DNA from: CADEEN01 sp963816315
GTDB lineage: Bacteria; Pseudomonadota; Gammaproteobacteria; Burkholderiales; Burkholderiaceae_C
Length of the DNA stretch: 64,000 nt
Assembly: GCA_963816315.1 (NCBI GenBank)
Contig: CAWFJZ010000039.1
Coordinates: 184,996 to 248,995 of the forward strand
Direction: 5' to 3'
Shown here: positions 34,840 through 42,516 of the stretch, one piece after another
How the letters are laid out: every line of letters starts with the position of its first letter
Numbering within the stretch: position 1 is the first letter of the stretch
Notes under the pieces: model-generated
Seen by the model: the letters and a program-made list of their open reading frames with translations, nothing else
Databases searched by the model: none
What the model was told of the DNA's origin: nothing
Made by a program: the position numbers and the translations under genes

Positions 34840-35715
34840 TCAACGAAAAAGGATCGCTTCAGCAGCGCCCAGCACCGGCTGCGGCAGCGGCGTGGCCACG
34901 GGTTCGGCCAGTGGAGCAGCCTCGCGCACCGGCGCGGCCTGCGCGCTGCGGTCGATGATCTCCAGCCGGCCGTCGTGGTGCTCGACGAGAGCGGTCAGGC
35001 TCTCGACCCAATCGCCATCGTTGCAGTACAGCACGCCGTCGATATCGCGCATCTCGGCGTGATGGATGTGGCCGCAGACGACGCCATGCGCGCCGCGCTT
35101 CCTGGCCTCGCGCGCAACCGCGACTTCGAACTCGTTGACGTAGCTGACCGCGCGCTTGACCTTGTGCTTGAGGTAGCGCGACAGGCTCCAGTACGGCAGA
35201 CCGAGCTTTGCGCGCACGTGGTTGAACCAGCGGTTGACCTTCAACGTGAACTCATAGGCCGCGTCGCCGGCGTAGGCCAGCCACTTGGCGCACTGGATCA
35301 CGCCGTCGAAGAGGTCGCCATGCGTGATCCACAGCCGGCGGCCGTCGGCCAGCGTGTGCATGCAGTCTTCGACCACATCGACGCCGCCGAAGTTGTGCGA
35401 GACATAGCGGCGCGCGAACTCATCGTGGTTGCCGGGCACGAAAACAACGCGCGTGCCCTTGCGCGCCTTGCGCAACAGCTTCTGCACAACGTCGTTGTGC
35501 GATTGCGGCCAGTACCACGAGCGCCGCAGTTGCCAGCCGTCGATGATGTCGCCGACCAGGTACAGCGTCTGGCACTCCGTCGTGCGCAGGAAGTCGAGCA
35601 GCGCCACGGCTTGGCAGCCGGGCGTGCCCAGGTGCAGGTCGGAGATCCAGACGGTGCGCACGCGCAGCGTGGGCGGGCCGTCGTGCGGCTCCAGGTGCTC
35701 GGCAGCGGGCCTCAT
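34840..35715 (-). CDS. plcP: PlcP-type phospholipase C-like metallophosphoesterase
   Basis: 291 residues, calcineurin-like fold: VWISDLHLGTPGCQAVALLDFL, LYLVGDIIDGWQLRRSWYWP, VVFVPGNHDEFARRYV, WITHGDLFDGVI and HGVVCGHIHHAEMR carry the metal ligands. These blocks, above all WQLRRSWYWPQSHNDVVQKL, match the PlcP family of rhizobia and marine bacteria, which removes phosphate headgroups from membrane phospholipids under phosphate limitation, giving diacylglycerol for glycolipid synthesis. Many databases call such proteins UDP-2,3-diacylglucosamine diphosphatase, but LpxH is more distant. A Pho-box-like site precedes the ATG by 25 bp. Partners here would be the GT4 and GT28 enzymes. Confidence 0.82.
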   Translation of the reverse strand: MRPAAEHLEPHDGPPTLRVRTVWISDLHLGTPGCQAVALLDFLRTTECQTLYLVGDIIDGWQLRRSWYWPQSHNDVVQKLLRKARKGTRVVFVPGNHDEFARRYVSHNFGGVDVVEDCMHTLADGRRLWITHGDLFDGVIQCAKWLAYAGDAAYEFTLKVNRWFNHVRAKLGLPYWSLSRYLKHKVKRAVSYVNEFEVAVAREARKRGAHGVVCGHIHHAEMRDIDGVLYCNDGDWVESLTALVEHHDGRLEIIDRSAQAAPVREAAPLAEPVATPLPQPVLGAAEAILFR

Positions 35716-35739
35716 GACGGCGCATCGTGAGACCCTTGC

Positions 35740-35757
35740 ATGACGCTGCCGTGAAAA
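35740..35757 (-). promoter_or_regulatory. Pho-box-like repeat upstream of plcP
   Basis: TTTTCAC-GGCA-GCGTCAT on the minus strand, period 11 bp, each half-site five of seven to consensus. It ends 25 bp before the ATG at 35715. Confidence 0.5.
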
Positions 35758-35802
35758 GCCCGTGCGCCGCGCGGCGGCGGCGCAACAGTGCGCGCTGTTA
35801 TG

Positions 35803-36168
35803 TCAGCGCAGGCGGCGGAAGCTCAGGTGGTCGATCAGCTGCTCGTCACCCAGGGCGTGGCTTTGCTCTTTGATGACCTCGATCAGGCCGCGCTCGGCCA
35901 TGGCCTTCAATTCGCGCGCCGAAGCGTCGTAAACGAAGGGGTTTTCGAGTGCGCTGCCGGCTCGCGGCAGCTCGCACTCGACACCGAACGTGGAATCGAC
36001 ATAAAAAGACTGGGCCAATGTGCGCACGACGACTGCTCCAACGATTTGCCAGTATGAGCCGCTGTTTTTCTTGGCGGCTGCGGGTGCGGCGGTCGGCACG
36101 ACCGTCGCGAGGCGCACTCTATGTCCTCGCAGGCATCGATGCCAGCCGTGTTTTCGCGCGTGAACCAT
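35803..36168 (-). CDS. Small hypothetical protein, start uncertain
   Basis: Open frame of up to 121 residues whose C-terminal 65 look protein-like (FGVECELPRAGSALENPFVY, then ARELKAMAERGLIEVIKEQS and IDHLSFRRLR), with amphipathic helices. The ATG at 36168 lies opposite the CYTH-CHAD leader and the first 40 residues look like translated leader, so a GTG further in is likelier. It lies upstream of plcP in the same direction, but the plcP Pho box lies between them. I recognise no family. Confidence 0.4.
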   Translation of the reverse strand: MVHARKHGWHRCLRGHRVRLATVVPTAAPAAAKKNSGSYWQIVGAVVVRTLAQSFYVDSTFGVECELPRAGSALENPFVYDASARELKAMAERGLIEVIKEQSHALGDEQLIDHLSFRRLR

Positions 36169-36196
36169 GTCGTGCCCCGTCGTTCAACCGTTGACC

Positions 36197-37684
36197 ATGC
36201 CAGAGCTCGAAATCAAGTTGCAGATCGCGCCGCCGCAGCTCGGTGCCGTGCAAGCCGCCATGCGGCGCGGAAGCTGTGCAACCACTCGCTTGCGCGCGCT
36301 GGTCTTCGATACACCCGGACACCATTTGGCGGCAGCCGGTTTTTCGCTTCGCGTGCGCCGCGAGGGCCGGCGTTGGGTGCAAGCGCTCAAGGGCCCCGGC
36401 GATGGCCTGCTGTCGCGCTTCGAGCACGAGGTGGCGCGCGGCAGTGGCAGCGCGGTGCCGGCACCCGATCTGGCGCTTCACAGCGCGGCGCCGGGCAGCG
36501 AGGCACTGCTGGCCGCACTCAGCGACGCGCTCGGCGCCGAGGCCGGCATGCTCATGCCCCTGTTCGAAGTCAACGTCGAACGCACGCACCGCCGCGTGCG
36601 GCACGACGGCGCGTCGATCGAGCTCGCGCTCGACGAAGGCTGGGTGCGCTGCGGCGCGTCTCGCGAGCGCGTCTGCGAGCTCGAGCTGGAACTCGAAACC
36701 GGCACCGTCGGCGCGCTGGTCAGTCTGACGCGGCGCTGGGCGCTGCGCCACGCGCTGTGGATCGACGTGCGCAGCAAGGCGCAACGCGGCTATCAGTTGC
36801 TGCAGGGCGATGCGGCAGCGCCGGCAATGCGCGGCGCGCCACCGGCCTTGTTGACATCGGTGTCGCCCGATGCGGCCCTGCGCGCCTGCGTCGGCGCCGC
36901 GTTGCGACAGATCCTGGCCAATGCGTCGGAGCTGGCCGCAGACCGCGGGGGCGCCGAACATGTGCATCAAGCGCGCATCGGCCTGCGCCGCCTGCTCAGC
37001 GTGCTGCGCGAGTTCGGCGCCTGGTCGGCCGATGTGCAAGCACAGTGGTCTGAAGACGCCGCGAGCCTGTTCAAGCAATTGGGTCAGGCACGCGACCGCG
37101 ATGCGCTGTCGGCTTGGATCGAACCGCAACTGCAGGACGCCGGCGCGCCACCGCCACAGAGCGACACGTCGGCGCCGTCGTCGATGCCAACGTCGCTGTT
37201 CCGCTCGGCCGCAGCGACGCGCCTGTGGCTCGACCTGATGGCCTTCGCACACGGACAGGCCGCGCCCTTGGCGTCGGACATGCCGGCGCACCACGCCAGC
37301 GTGCCGGCCCTGGCCGCGCCCGCGCTGGCAAGCCTGCATCGGCGCGTGCGCCGCGCCGGCAAGGCGTTCGATGCGCAGGGCGATGCGCAGCGCCACCGCG
37401 CGCGCAAGCAGGCGAAGCGGCTGCGTTATTGCGCCGAGAGCTTGTCGTCGTTGTGGCCGGCCCGCGCGTGGCAGGCCTATGCGCAGCGCCTCAAGAACGC
37501 CCAGGACGCGTTGGGCCGGGTGCAGGACGCGTCGTTGGCGCAAGCCGTGTATTCGGCACAGGCCAGCACCGATCCGCACGCCTGGTTCGCATTGGGCTGG
37601 CTCGCAGCGCACCAGTCCGAGTGGTTGGCCGATGCCGGCCAAGCCCTGCGCGCGCTCGGCAAGCGGCCGAAGTTCATGCGCTGA
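36197..37684 (+). CDS. CYTH-CHAD domain protein
   Basis: 495-residue fusion. N-terminal CYTH (triphosphate tunnel) domain starts at MPELEIKLQI with the ExExK motif, followed by FSLRVRREGRRWVQALKG and YELE-like ELELELETG; such domains hydrolyse triphosphates such as tripolyphosphate or thiamine triphosphate. From about residue 225 a CHAD helical domain follows: VHQARIGLRRLLSVLREFG and RHRARKQAKRLRYCAESL are its conserved His/Arg-rich helices, known to bind polyphosphate. The ATG at 36197 was chosen because the ExExK motif must be near the N-terminus. Together with PPK2 it suggests polyphosphate management. Convergent with the HupE gene, 1 bp apart. Confidence 0.88.
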   Translation: MPELEIKLQIAPPQLGAVQAAMRRGSCATTRLRALVFDTPGHHLAAAGFSLRVRREGRRWVQALKGPGDGLLSRFEHEVARGSGSAVPAPDLALHSAAPGSEALLAALSDALGAEAGMLMPLFEVNVERTHRRVRHDGASIELALDEGWVRCGASRERVCELELELETGTVGALVSLTRRWALRHALWIDVRSKAQRGYQLLQGDAAAPAMRGAPPALLTSVSPDAALRACVGAALRQILANASELAADRGGAEHVHQARIGLRRLLSVLREFGAWSADVQAQWSEDAASLFKQLGQARDRDALSAWIEPQLQDAGAPPPQSDTSAPSSMPTSLFRSAAATRLWLDLMAFAHGQAAPLASDMPAHHASVPALAAPALASLHRRVRRAGKAFDAQGDAQRHRARKQAKRLRYCAESLSSLWPARAWQAYAQRLKNAQDALGRVQDASLAQAVYSAQASTDPHAWFALGWLAAHQSEWLADAGQALRALGKRPKFMR

Positions 37685-37685
37685 A

Positions 37686-38636
37686 TCAAACGACGATCGA
37701 CGCAATGCGCGCAAAGGACCAGTACGCCGCCGTGATGCCTATCGCGTAGAGCACCGCGGTGCGCGCCTGCTGCGCCACGGGCAGCGCGCGCACCGCGCGA
37801 TAGGCGCACCACGCGGCGGCCACCGTCATCAACTGCCCGATCTCGACGCCGACGTTGAAGGTCAGCAGCGCGATCCACAAGTGGTTGTCGGGCAGGCCGA
37901 TGTCTTTCAACGCGCCCGCAAACCCGAGGCCATGGACGAGGCCGAAGAGAAAGGCCACCAGCGCCGGCCAGCGCCGCGCCAGCGTCGCGCGCTCGCGCAA
38001 CGCTTCGCCGGCGACGAGCATGATCGACAGCACGATCGTCGCTTCCACCGGCGGCGGACGCAGCGTCAGCAGGCCGAGCGCGCTGCTGGCCAGCGTCAGG
38101 CTGTGGGCGAGCGTGAACGCGGTGATCGTCAGCAGCAGGCGGCGGTTGAAGCCGACCAGGAACAGCAGGCCGATGACGAACAGCAGGTGGTCGAAGCCGC
38201 CGAGGATGTGTTCGACGCCGAGCAGCGTGTAGGCCGACGCGATCTCGCCGCGGCCGCGGCGGTCATCCGACGCGCCGAAGAGCTGCACCTTCGGCTGGCC
38301 GGTGGTGATGGTGTACACGCGCGCCGGGCCGTCCTGCCAGTACACCTTGACCAGCGCCGCCGAGTAGCGCTTGCCGACGCCCTCGATCGCCAGCGTGCCC
38401 TGCAGGCCGGCGGCGCCGCAACGCAGCCGGTTCTGCTCGGCGCGGCAGCCTTCGGGCCACACGGGCGTCAGCTCTTCGGCCGGCGCGCGTTTTTCGCCGG
38501 CGGTCCACTGCCAGAGGAATTCGCCGCGCGAGATCTCGCGCAGCTCCATCTCGGCCATGCTGAGTTCGTGCGCCGCGGCAGCGCCGCAGAGCAAGCTCGC
38601 CACGGCCAGCAGCAGCCCGCGCAGCAAGCGCCTCAT
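37686..38636 (-). CDS. HupE/UreJ-family membrane protein
   Basis: 316 residues with a signal sequence (LLLAVASLLCGAAAAHELS), a periplasmic part and six or seven C-terminal transmembrane segments. SAYTLLGVEHILGGFDHLLFVIG and LAHSLTLASSALGLL with FGLVHGLGFAGAL give the His-rich pattern of HupE/UreJ_2 proteins, thought to be nickel or other metal permeases. Its start overlaps the stop of the PPIase gene by 4 bp. Linked with DUF3604 and PPIase genes, an arrangement I have seen in other Burkholderiales and marine gammaproteobacteria. Substrate here unknown. Confidence 0.8.
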   Translation of the reverse strand: MRRLLRGLLLAVASLLCGAAAAHELSMAEMELREISRGEFLWQWTAGEKRAPAEELTPVWPEGCRAEQNRLRCGAAGLQGTLAIEGVGKRYSAALVKVYWQDGPARVYTITTGQPKVQLFGASDDRRGRGEIASAYTLLGVEHILGGFDHLLFVIGLLFLVGFNRRLLLTITAFTLAHSLTLASSALGLLTLRPPPVEATIVLSIMLVAGEALRERATLARRWPALVAFLFGLVHGLGFAGALKDIGLPDNHLWIALLTFNVGVEIGQLMTVAAAWCAYRAVRALPVAQQARTAVLYAIGITAAYWSFARIASIVV

Positions 38637-39499
38637 CGGCCCGCCCCTTCGACCTGCAGCGTGTATTTCTTGGCCAGCACGCGCACGGCCGACGTGCGCT
38701 GCTCGGACATCGTCGCGTCGGTCCAGTCCTGCAGCACGACGCCGCGCAGCGCCTCGAACGACGCCGGCCTGGCCGCGCTCACCGCGTCGAGCCGCATCGC
38801 GCGCCAGCCGTCGCGCGCACGGTGCGCACGCCATTCGCCCGGCGCCGAGGTTTCGAGCGCGCGCGCGAAGTCATCGCCATAGCCCTGCACGATGTTGTCG
38901 TGCGGCCGGCCTTTGAAGACACGCAGGCCGGCGCTGAGTTCGCCTGGCGTGCCCTTGTTCAGCGTGTCGACGAAGGTGCGCACGGCGGCTTCGCTGCTGT
39001 CGCCGGACAGCACCGCTTCCTGAAAGTCAAAACGCGCCGGCTCGTCGTACTTGCCGCGCCGCTGCTCGAACCATTGGCGCAGCGCCGCGTCATCGATCGC
39101 CGGCGGCGCGAGGTTGGCGTTGACGACGGACAGCGCCTTGAAGATCACGCGCTCGCGGATCGCGCTGTCGCCCTTGTCGACCTGCAGCGCCAGCCCTTCG
39201 CGGTACAGCACTTCGTTGTCGAGCCAGGTCTGGCGCAGCGCCTTCAGCTCATCGGCATTCGGCTCGCGTCCGCGCGCGCTCTTGAACAGCGTTCGCGCTT
39301 CGCTGTCCACTTCGGCGCTCATGACGATGACACGCGGGTCGTCGCTGCGGCCGACAACGGCGTGGTCGATGGCGAACAGCAGCGCGCCGAGCAGCACGAA
39401 GTGCAGCAGCGGCTCGCGCGACCACGCGGGCAGGCGAAGGCGCGCAGGCGCACGCGGCAGCTCGCGTGCAACGGCAGGCAAAGGCATCGGTATCGACAT
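38633..39499 (-). CDS. Peptidylprolyl isomerase of parvulin type, membrane-anchored
   Basis: 288 residues. After a short cytosolic part, one transmembrane helix (EPLLHFVLLGALLFAIDHAVV) anchors a periplasmic domain resembling the SurA/PpiC_2 group: ADELKALRQTWLDNEVLYREGLAL is the usual helical part, and DEPARFDFQEAVLS begins the parvulin-like region. It lies between the terminator after the DUF3604 gene and the HupE gene, which it overlaps by 4 bp. Probably assists folding or assembly of the DUF3604 or HupE partner. Confidence 0.78.
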   Translation of the reverse strand: MSIPMPLPAVARELPRAPARLRLPAWSREPLLHFVLLGALLFAIDHAVVGRSDDPRVIVMSAEVDSEARTLFKSARGREPNADELKALRQTWLDNEVLYREGLALQVDKGDSAIRERVIFKALSVVNANLAPPAIDDAALRQWFEQRRGKYDEPARFDFQEAVLSGDSSEAAVRTFVDTLNKGTPGELSAGLRVFKGRPHDNIVQGYGDDFARALETSAPGEWRAHRARDGWRAMRLDAVSAARPASFEALRGVVLQDWTDATMSEQRTSAVRVLAKKYTLQVEGAGR

Positions 39500-39527
39500 C
39501 GCTGGGGATCCCTTCTTGAAAACGTGC

Positions 39528-39557
39528 AAAGCGCCGCGCGTTGCCGCGCGGCGCTTT
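39528..39557 (-). terminator. Perfect hairpin between the DUF3604 and PPIase genes
   Basis: Arms of 13 bp, AAAGCGCCGCGCG and its exact complement, with a TTGC loop, 17 bp after the DUF3604 stop and 28 bp before the PPIase start. There is only a weak T-run, so it may attenuate the message or stabilise its 3' end. Confidence 0.6.
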
Positions 39558-39574
39558 CGGTTGATGCCTGGCGT

Positions 39575-41866
39575 TTACTTGACGCCGGCAACCATCGTCC
39601 CGCCGCGCACCTGGATGTAGATCGGGTTGCTGTAGAACCAGAGGTCGGCCCATGCGGCGATGTCGTAGGCGACGTACTTGACGCCGCCGATCACCGGCAG
39701 GTGGTTCGGGCAGCCGTCGATCGCGGTGCCCGTGTAGGGCACGCCGTTGGCCGGCAGGTTGCTGCCGGTCACGGCGCAGGCGATCTTCAACGTGCCGGCA
39801 TCGGTGGCTGTGGTCGTCGTCGCGTTGGTGTGGATGTCGGCCAGCGGGTTGCCGTTGGCGTCGGTCTCGAACGGCACGTTGGCCGGCAGGTTGCTGCCGC
39901 GCAGGCGCAGGTACTGCGAGGCCTTCACCGCGGGGATGCGAAAGCTCATCTTCTTGTACTCGCCGTCGCGGTGCAGCGCTTGCCAGGTGCTGCTGTTGAA
40001 CATGCGCATCACGGCCGCTGTGGTGTTCTTCGCCGCAGCCGGCACGGTGGCGAGGTCCGGATTGGCCAGCCAGGTGCGCGGCCACTCGCCGGCGTAGTCC
40101 GGCGCGCCCGGCGTCTTGTAGCCCGAGACCATGCCGCGGATGACGTCGATGTGGTCGAGCACCGGCTTGTTGAGCGGCTGTGCAACGCCGACCTGAGCCA
40201 GCGACGGGTTGTCGAAGGTGTACGGCGCGTAGTTGGTGCCCGCGGGGTCGCGCACGGCGATCGCCACGATCACATCGGCGCCGGCCGGCACGACGAGCTT
40301 CTCGCCCATCGACGCGCAACCTTCTTCGTCCACGTCGGTGCCGCGGCGCGCGGCTTGCACGGCCTTGGCTTCGATTGACTCGACGCTGCGGCCATGACCA
40401 TGACCGTGACGCTCGTCATCGTCGTCGCGGCCCTTGCCGGGCTTGGCGACGCAGGCGACGAAGGCCAAGCGGTCGATCAACTGACCCGACGTAGCGAAGT
40501 TGTTGCCGCTGCGCAGACCATCGACGATCGCTTGCGGACGCAGCTTGCGCTGTTCGTCGCCGCTGCGCACCATCGTGTAGTTGCGCTGGTACTCGCCGGG
40601 GAAGAAGTCCTGCGTCGAGCGGCGGTCGTCGGGGCCGAAGCTGCCGCGGTTGTGCCAGTCGGAGCTGGCGAAGAACCACCAGGCGCGGCCCTCGCCGAGC
40701 AGCGCGTCCCAGACGCCGCCGACCTGTGCGCCATAGACGCCCGTGCCGCCGTAGGTGGTGCCGCCGACCGAATCGACGAGCACGCCGCCGATGTTGTTGC
40801 GCCGCGGGAAGTACTCGCCGCGCTCCGACGACGCGCCGTGGCCGGGCTGCGTCTCGAAGCCGAACGCGACCTTGGGCGCGGCGTTGTTGAAGTTGCGCAG
40901 GTGCTCGATGTTGAAGCCGTTGTTGCCGTCCGGGTTGAACGGCCCGGCGCGCTCGACGTGCGCCGGCACGTAGTAGCTCTGCTCGGGGTGGTACTCGGCC
41001 ATCCACTTCACTGCATCGACGGTCTTCAAGTGGCCACGGTTGCCGGTGCCCACGCCGGCAGCAGGAATGAGTTTTTTCGCCAGATCGTTCCAGCTCGGAT
41101 CGGCGGCGTTCAGGCTGCCCGGCACTGAACAATCCCAGTTGTTGCCGACACCGCTGGTGGCCGTCGTGTTGCCGCGGCTGGTGTCGGCGGTGGCGCGGTC
41201 GAAGCAGTAGGTCCACTGCGACAGTGCGTTGGCGTTGCCGAGCGCGCTGTACGGCCCGGTGGCCGGCAGCGTGGCGCGGTCGATCGCCCGCGGCATCTGG
41301 CCGCTGATGACCGACATCGACGTGTGCTCGTGGCCGGCGACGACCGACTCCAAGCCCATGAACAGCGGCCGATCGAGGCGCGCGTTCAGGTACTCGAGCA
41401 GCGGGTACTGGAACTCCTGGATCGACTGCCAGCGCCACATCACCTGGTTCGGCGCGGTGCCAGAGACGACGCCCTTGGGTTGCACGGCGGGGTTGCTGTT
41501 CTGCCAGGTCGTGGTCGGCCCGAGCGGCGCGGCGGCGGGCGACACGACCAGCGGGTAGGCCGGCGTGGCCAGGCTCTCGTCTTCGGCCAGCGTGCAGTTG
41601 CGCGCGCCGCTGCCGCCGTGGCCGGCCTGCACGAACCAGTCGAGGCCGTAGGTGCCGTCGCTCTTGTCGGTGGACTTCTTCACCAGCTTCTGCATCGAGA
41701 TCGATCCGTCCGAGCAGGTGGTGTGGTTGTGGAAATCACCGGCCACGTACTTGCCCTGGCGCTTGCCGTCGGCCGACGCGGCGGTCGGCACGGTGGCCAA
41801 GGTGGTGGCGCCGAGGGCGGCAACGGCTGCGACGGCCAGGCGGTGTTTGCTGAACGCGAAACTCAT
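39575..41866 (-). CDS. DUF3604 domain secreted protein
   Basis: 763-residue exported protein. Signal peptide AAVAALGATTLATVPTAASAD; the start of the domain has GDFHNHTTCSDGS, a PHP-like metal site, then FMGLESVVAGHEHTSMSV, WKHPEQSYY-like EYHPEQSYYVPAHVER and WWFFASSDWHNRGSFG, characteristic of DUF3604. A loop with Asp and His runs (KGRDDDDERHGHGHGRS) sits in the second half. PHP-like folds often act as phosphoesterases, and a Pho-box-like site lies upstream, so a phosphatase role is possible but untested. First gene of a unit with PPIase and HupE. Confidence 0.82.
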   Translation of the reverse strand: MSFAFSKHRLAVAAVAALGATTLATVPTAASADGKRQGKYVAGDFHNHTTCSDGSISMQKLVKKSTDKSDGTYGLDWFVQAGHGGSGARNCTLAEDESLATPAYPLVVSPAAAPLGPTTTWQNSNPAVQPKGVVSGTAPNQVMWRWQSIQEFQYPLLEYLNARLDRPLFMGLESVVAGHEHTSMSVISGQMPRAIDRATLPATGPYSALGNANALSQWTYCFDRATADTSRGNTTATSGVGNNWDCSVPGSLNAADPSWNDLAKKLIPAAGVGTGNRGHLKTVDAVKWMAEYHPEQSYYVPAHVERAGPFNPDGNNGFNIEHLRNFNNAAPKVAFGFETQPGHGASSERGEYFPRRNNIGGVLVDSVGGTTYGGTGVYGAQVGGVWDALLGEGRAWWFFASSDWHNRGSFGPDDRRSTQDFFPGEYQRNYTMVRSGDEQRKLRPQAIVDGLRSGNNFATSGQLIDRLAFVACVAKPGKGRDDDDERHGHGHGRSVESIEAKAVQAARRGTDVDEEGCASMGEKLVVPAGADVIVAIAVRDPAGTNYAPYTFDNPSLAQVGVAQPLNKPVLDHIDVIRGMVSGYKTPGAPDYAGEWPRTWLANPDLATVPAAAKNTTAAVMRMFNSSTWQALHRDGEYKKMSFRIPAVKASQYLRLRGSNLPANVPFETDANGNPLADIHTNATTTTATDAGTLKIACAVTGSNLPANGVPYTGTAIDGCPNHLPVIGGVKYVAYDIAAWADLWFYSNPIYIQVRGGTMVAGVK

Positions 41867-41969
41867 GCGGTGTGCTCCTGAGGGAATTGGTGTGATACGC
41901 CGAGGGGAGGCTTCGGCAAAGCGGTTGTGGGTCTGCTCCCGGTCACGCGAACGAGCGTAGGGGCGGCCT

Positions 41970-41987
41970 GTGACTGGGCAGTGACAC
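41970..41987 (-). promoter_or_regulatory. Pho-box-like repeat upstream of the DUF3604 gene
   Basis: GTGTCAC-TGCC-CAGTCAC on the minus strand, period 11 bp, each half-site five of seven. It ends 103 bp before the ATG at 41866, so the leader would be long. Confidence 0.45.
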
Positions 41988-42032
41988 CGCGCGCGCGGCC
42001 GCAGGTCGAACGGACGGCGCGCCGCCGCAGAC

Positions 42033-42479
42033 TCAACCTGCTGCCGGGAAGTCAACGAGGAACGACGCCTTGAGCGGGCCGGCCTTGTCGAACAGCAGCG
42101 TCAGCGGGTACTCGCGCGCGAGTTGCAGCGGCTGCGTCAGGCCGACCAGGCGCAAGTGAGCGCCGCTCTCGGCGAGCGTGGTGTTCTGTCCGGCGGGAAT
42201 CGCAATGCCGGGCGGCGATGCATCGTCGGCGCCGAACAGCTCGGCACCGCGCGCCAGCGGCGACATCGCGCCGACGAGGCGATCGCCCTGCGTCACGTCG
42301 ATGAACGACATGCCGATGATCGCGAACGTCGCGCCCTCGGCCGAAGCGCGTGTCCACGGATGGACGACGGTCAGGTGCGGCAGGAAGTATTCGTGCGCGC
42401 GCAGCGGCGGCACGATCGTGCCCAGGCCCAACGCCGCTGCGGCGCGCATGACACCGCGCCTGCACATGACTGCACTCAT
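42033..42479 (-). CDS. PCu(A)C-like periplasmic protein without the usual copper ligands
   Basis: 148 residues with a cleavable N-terminus (AAAALGLGTIVPPLRAHE). VVHPWTRASAEGATFAIIGMSF and IAIPAGQNTTLAESGAHLRL followed by LVGLTQPL match the PCu(A)C cupredoxin-like fold (DUF461). The HxM-type copper site of true members (HEM...HLM) is largely absent: only the His in GAHLRL remains, its Met partner is Leu/Arg. It might bind another ligand. Start ATG at 42479. Its stop is 53 bp upstream of the DUF3604 control region. Confidence 0.7.
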   Translation of the reverse strand: MSAVMCRRGVMRAAAALGLGTIVPPLRAHEYFLPHLTVVHPWTRASAEGATFAIIGMSFIDVTQGDRLVGAMSPLARGAELFGADDASPPGIAIPAGQNTTLAESGAHLRLVGLTQPLQLAREYPLTLLFDKAGPLKASFLVDFPAAG

Positions 42480-42516
42480 GGGGGTTCTCCGTTCCAAAGA
42501 TGACATTCAGGCCGGT

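Noticed and set aside
20481..35757. Betaine-lipid (btaAB) or ornithine-lipid (olsBA) genes
   Set aside because: Looked for because of the Pho context; no methyltransferase or acyltransferase of these types found.
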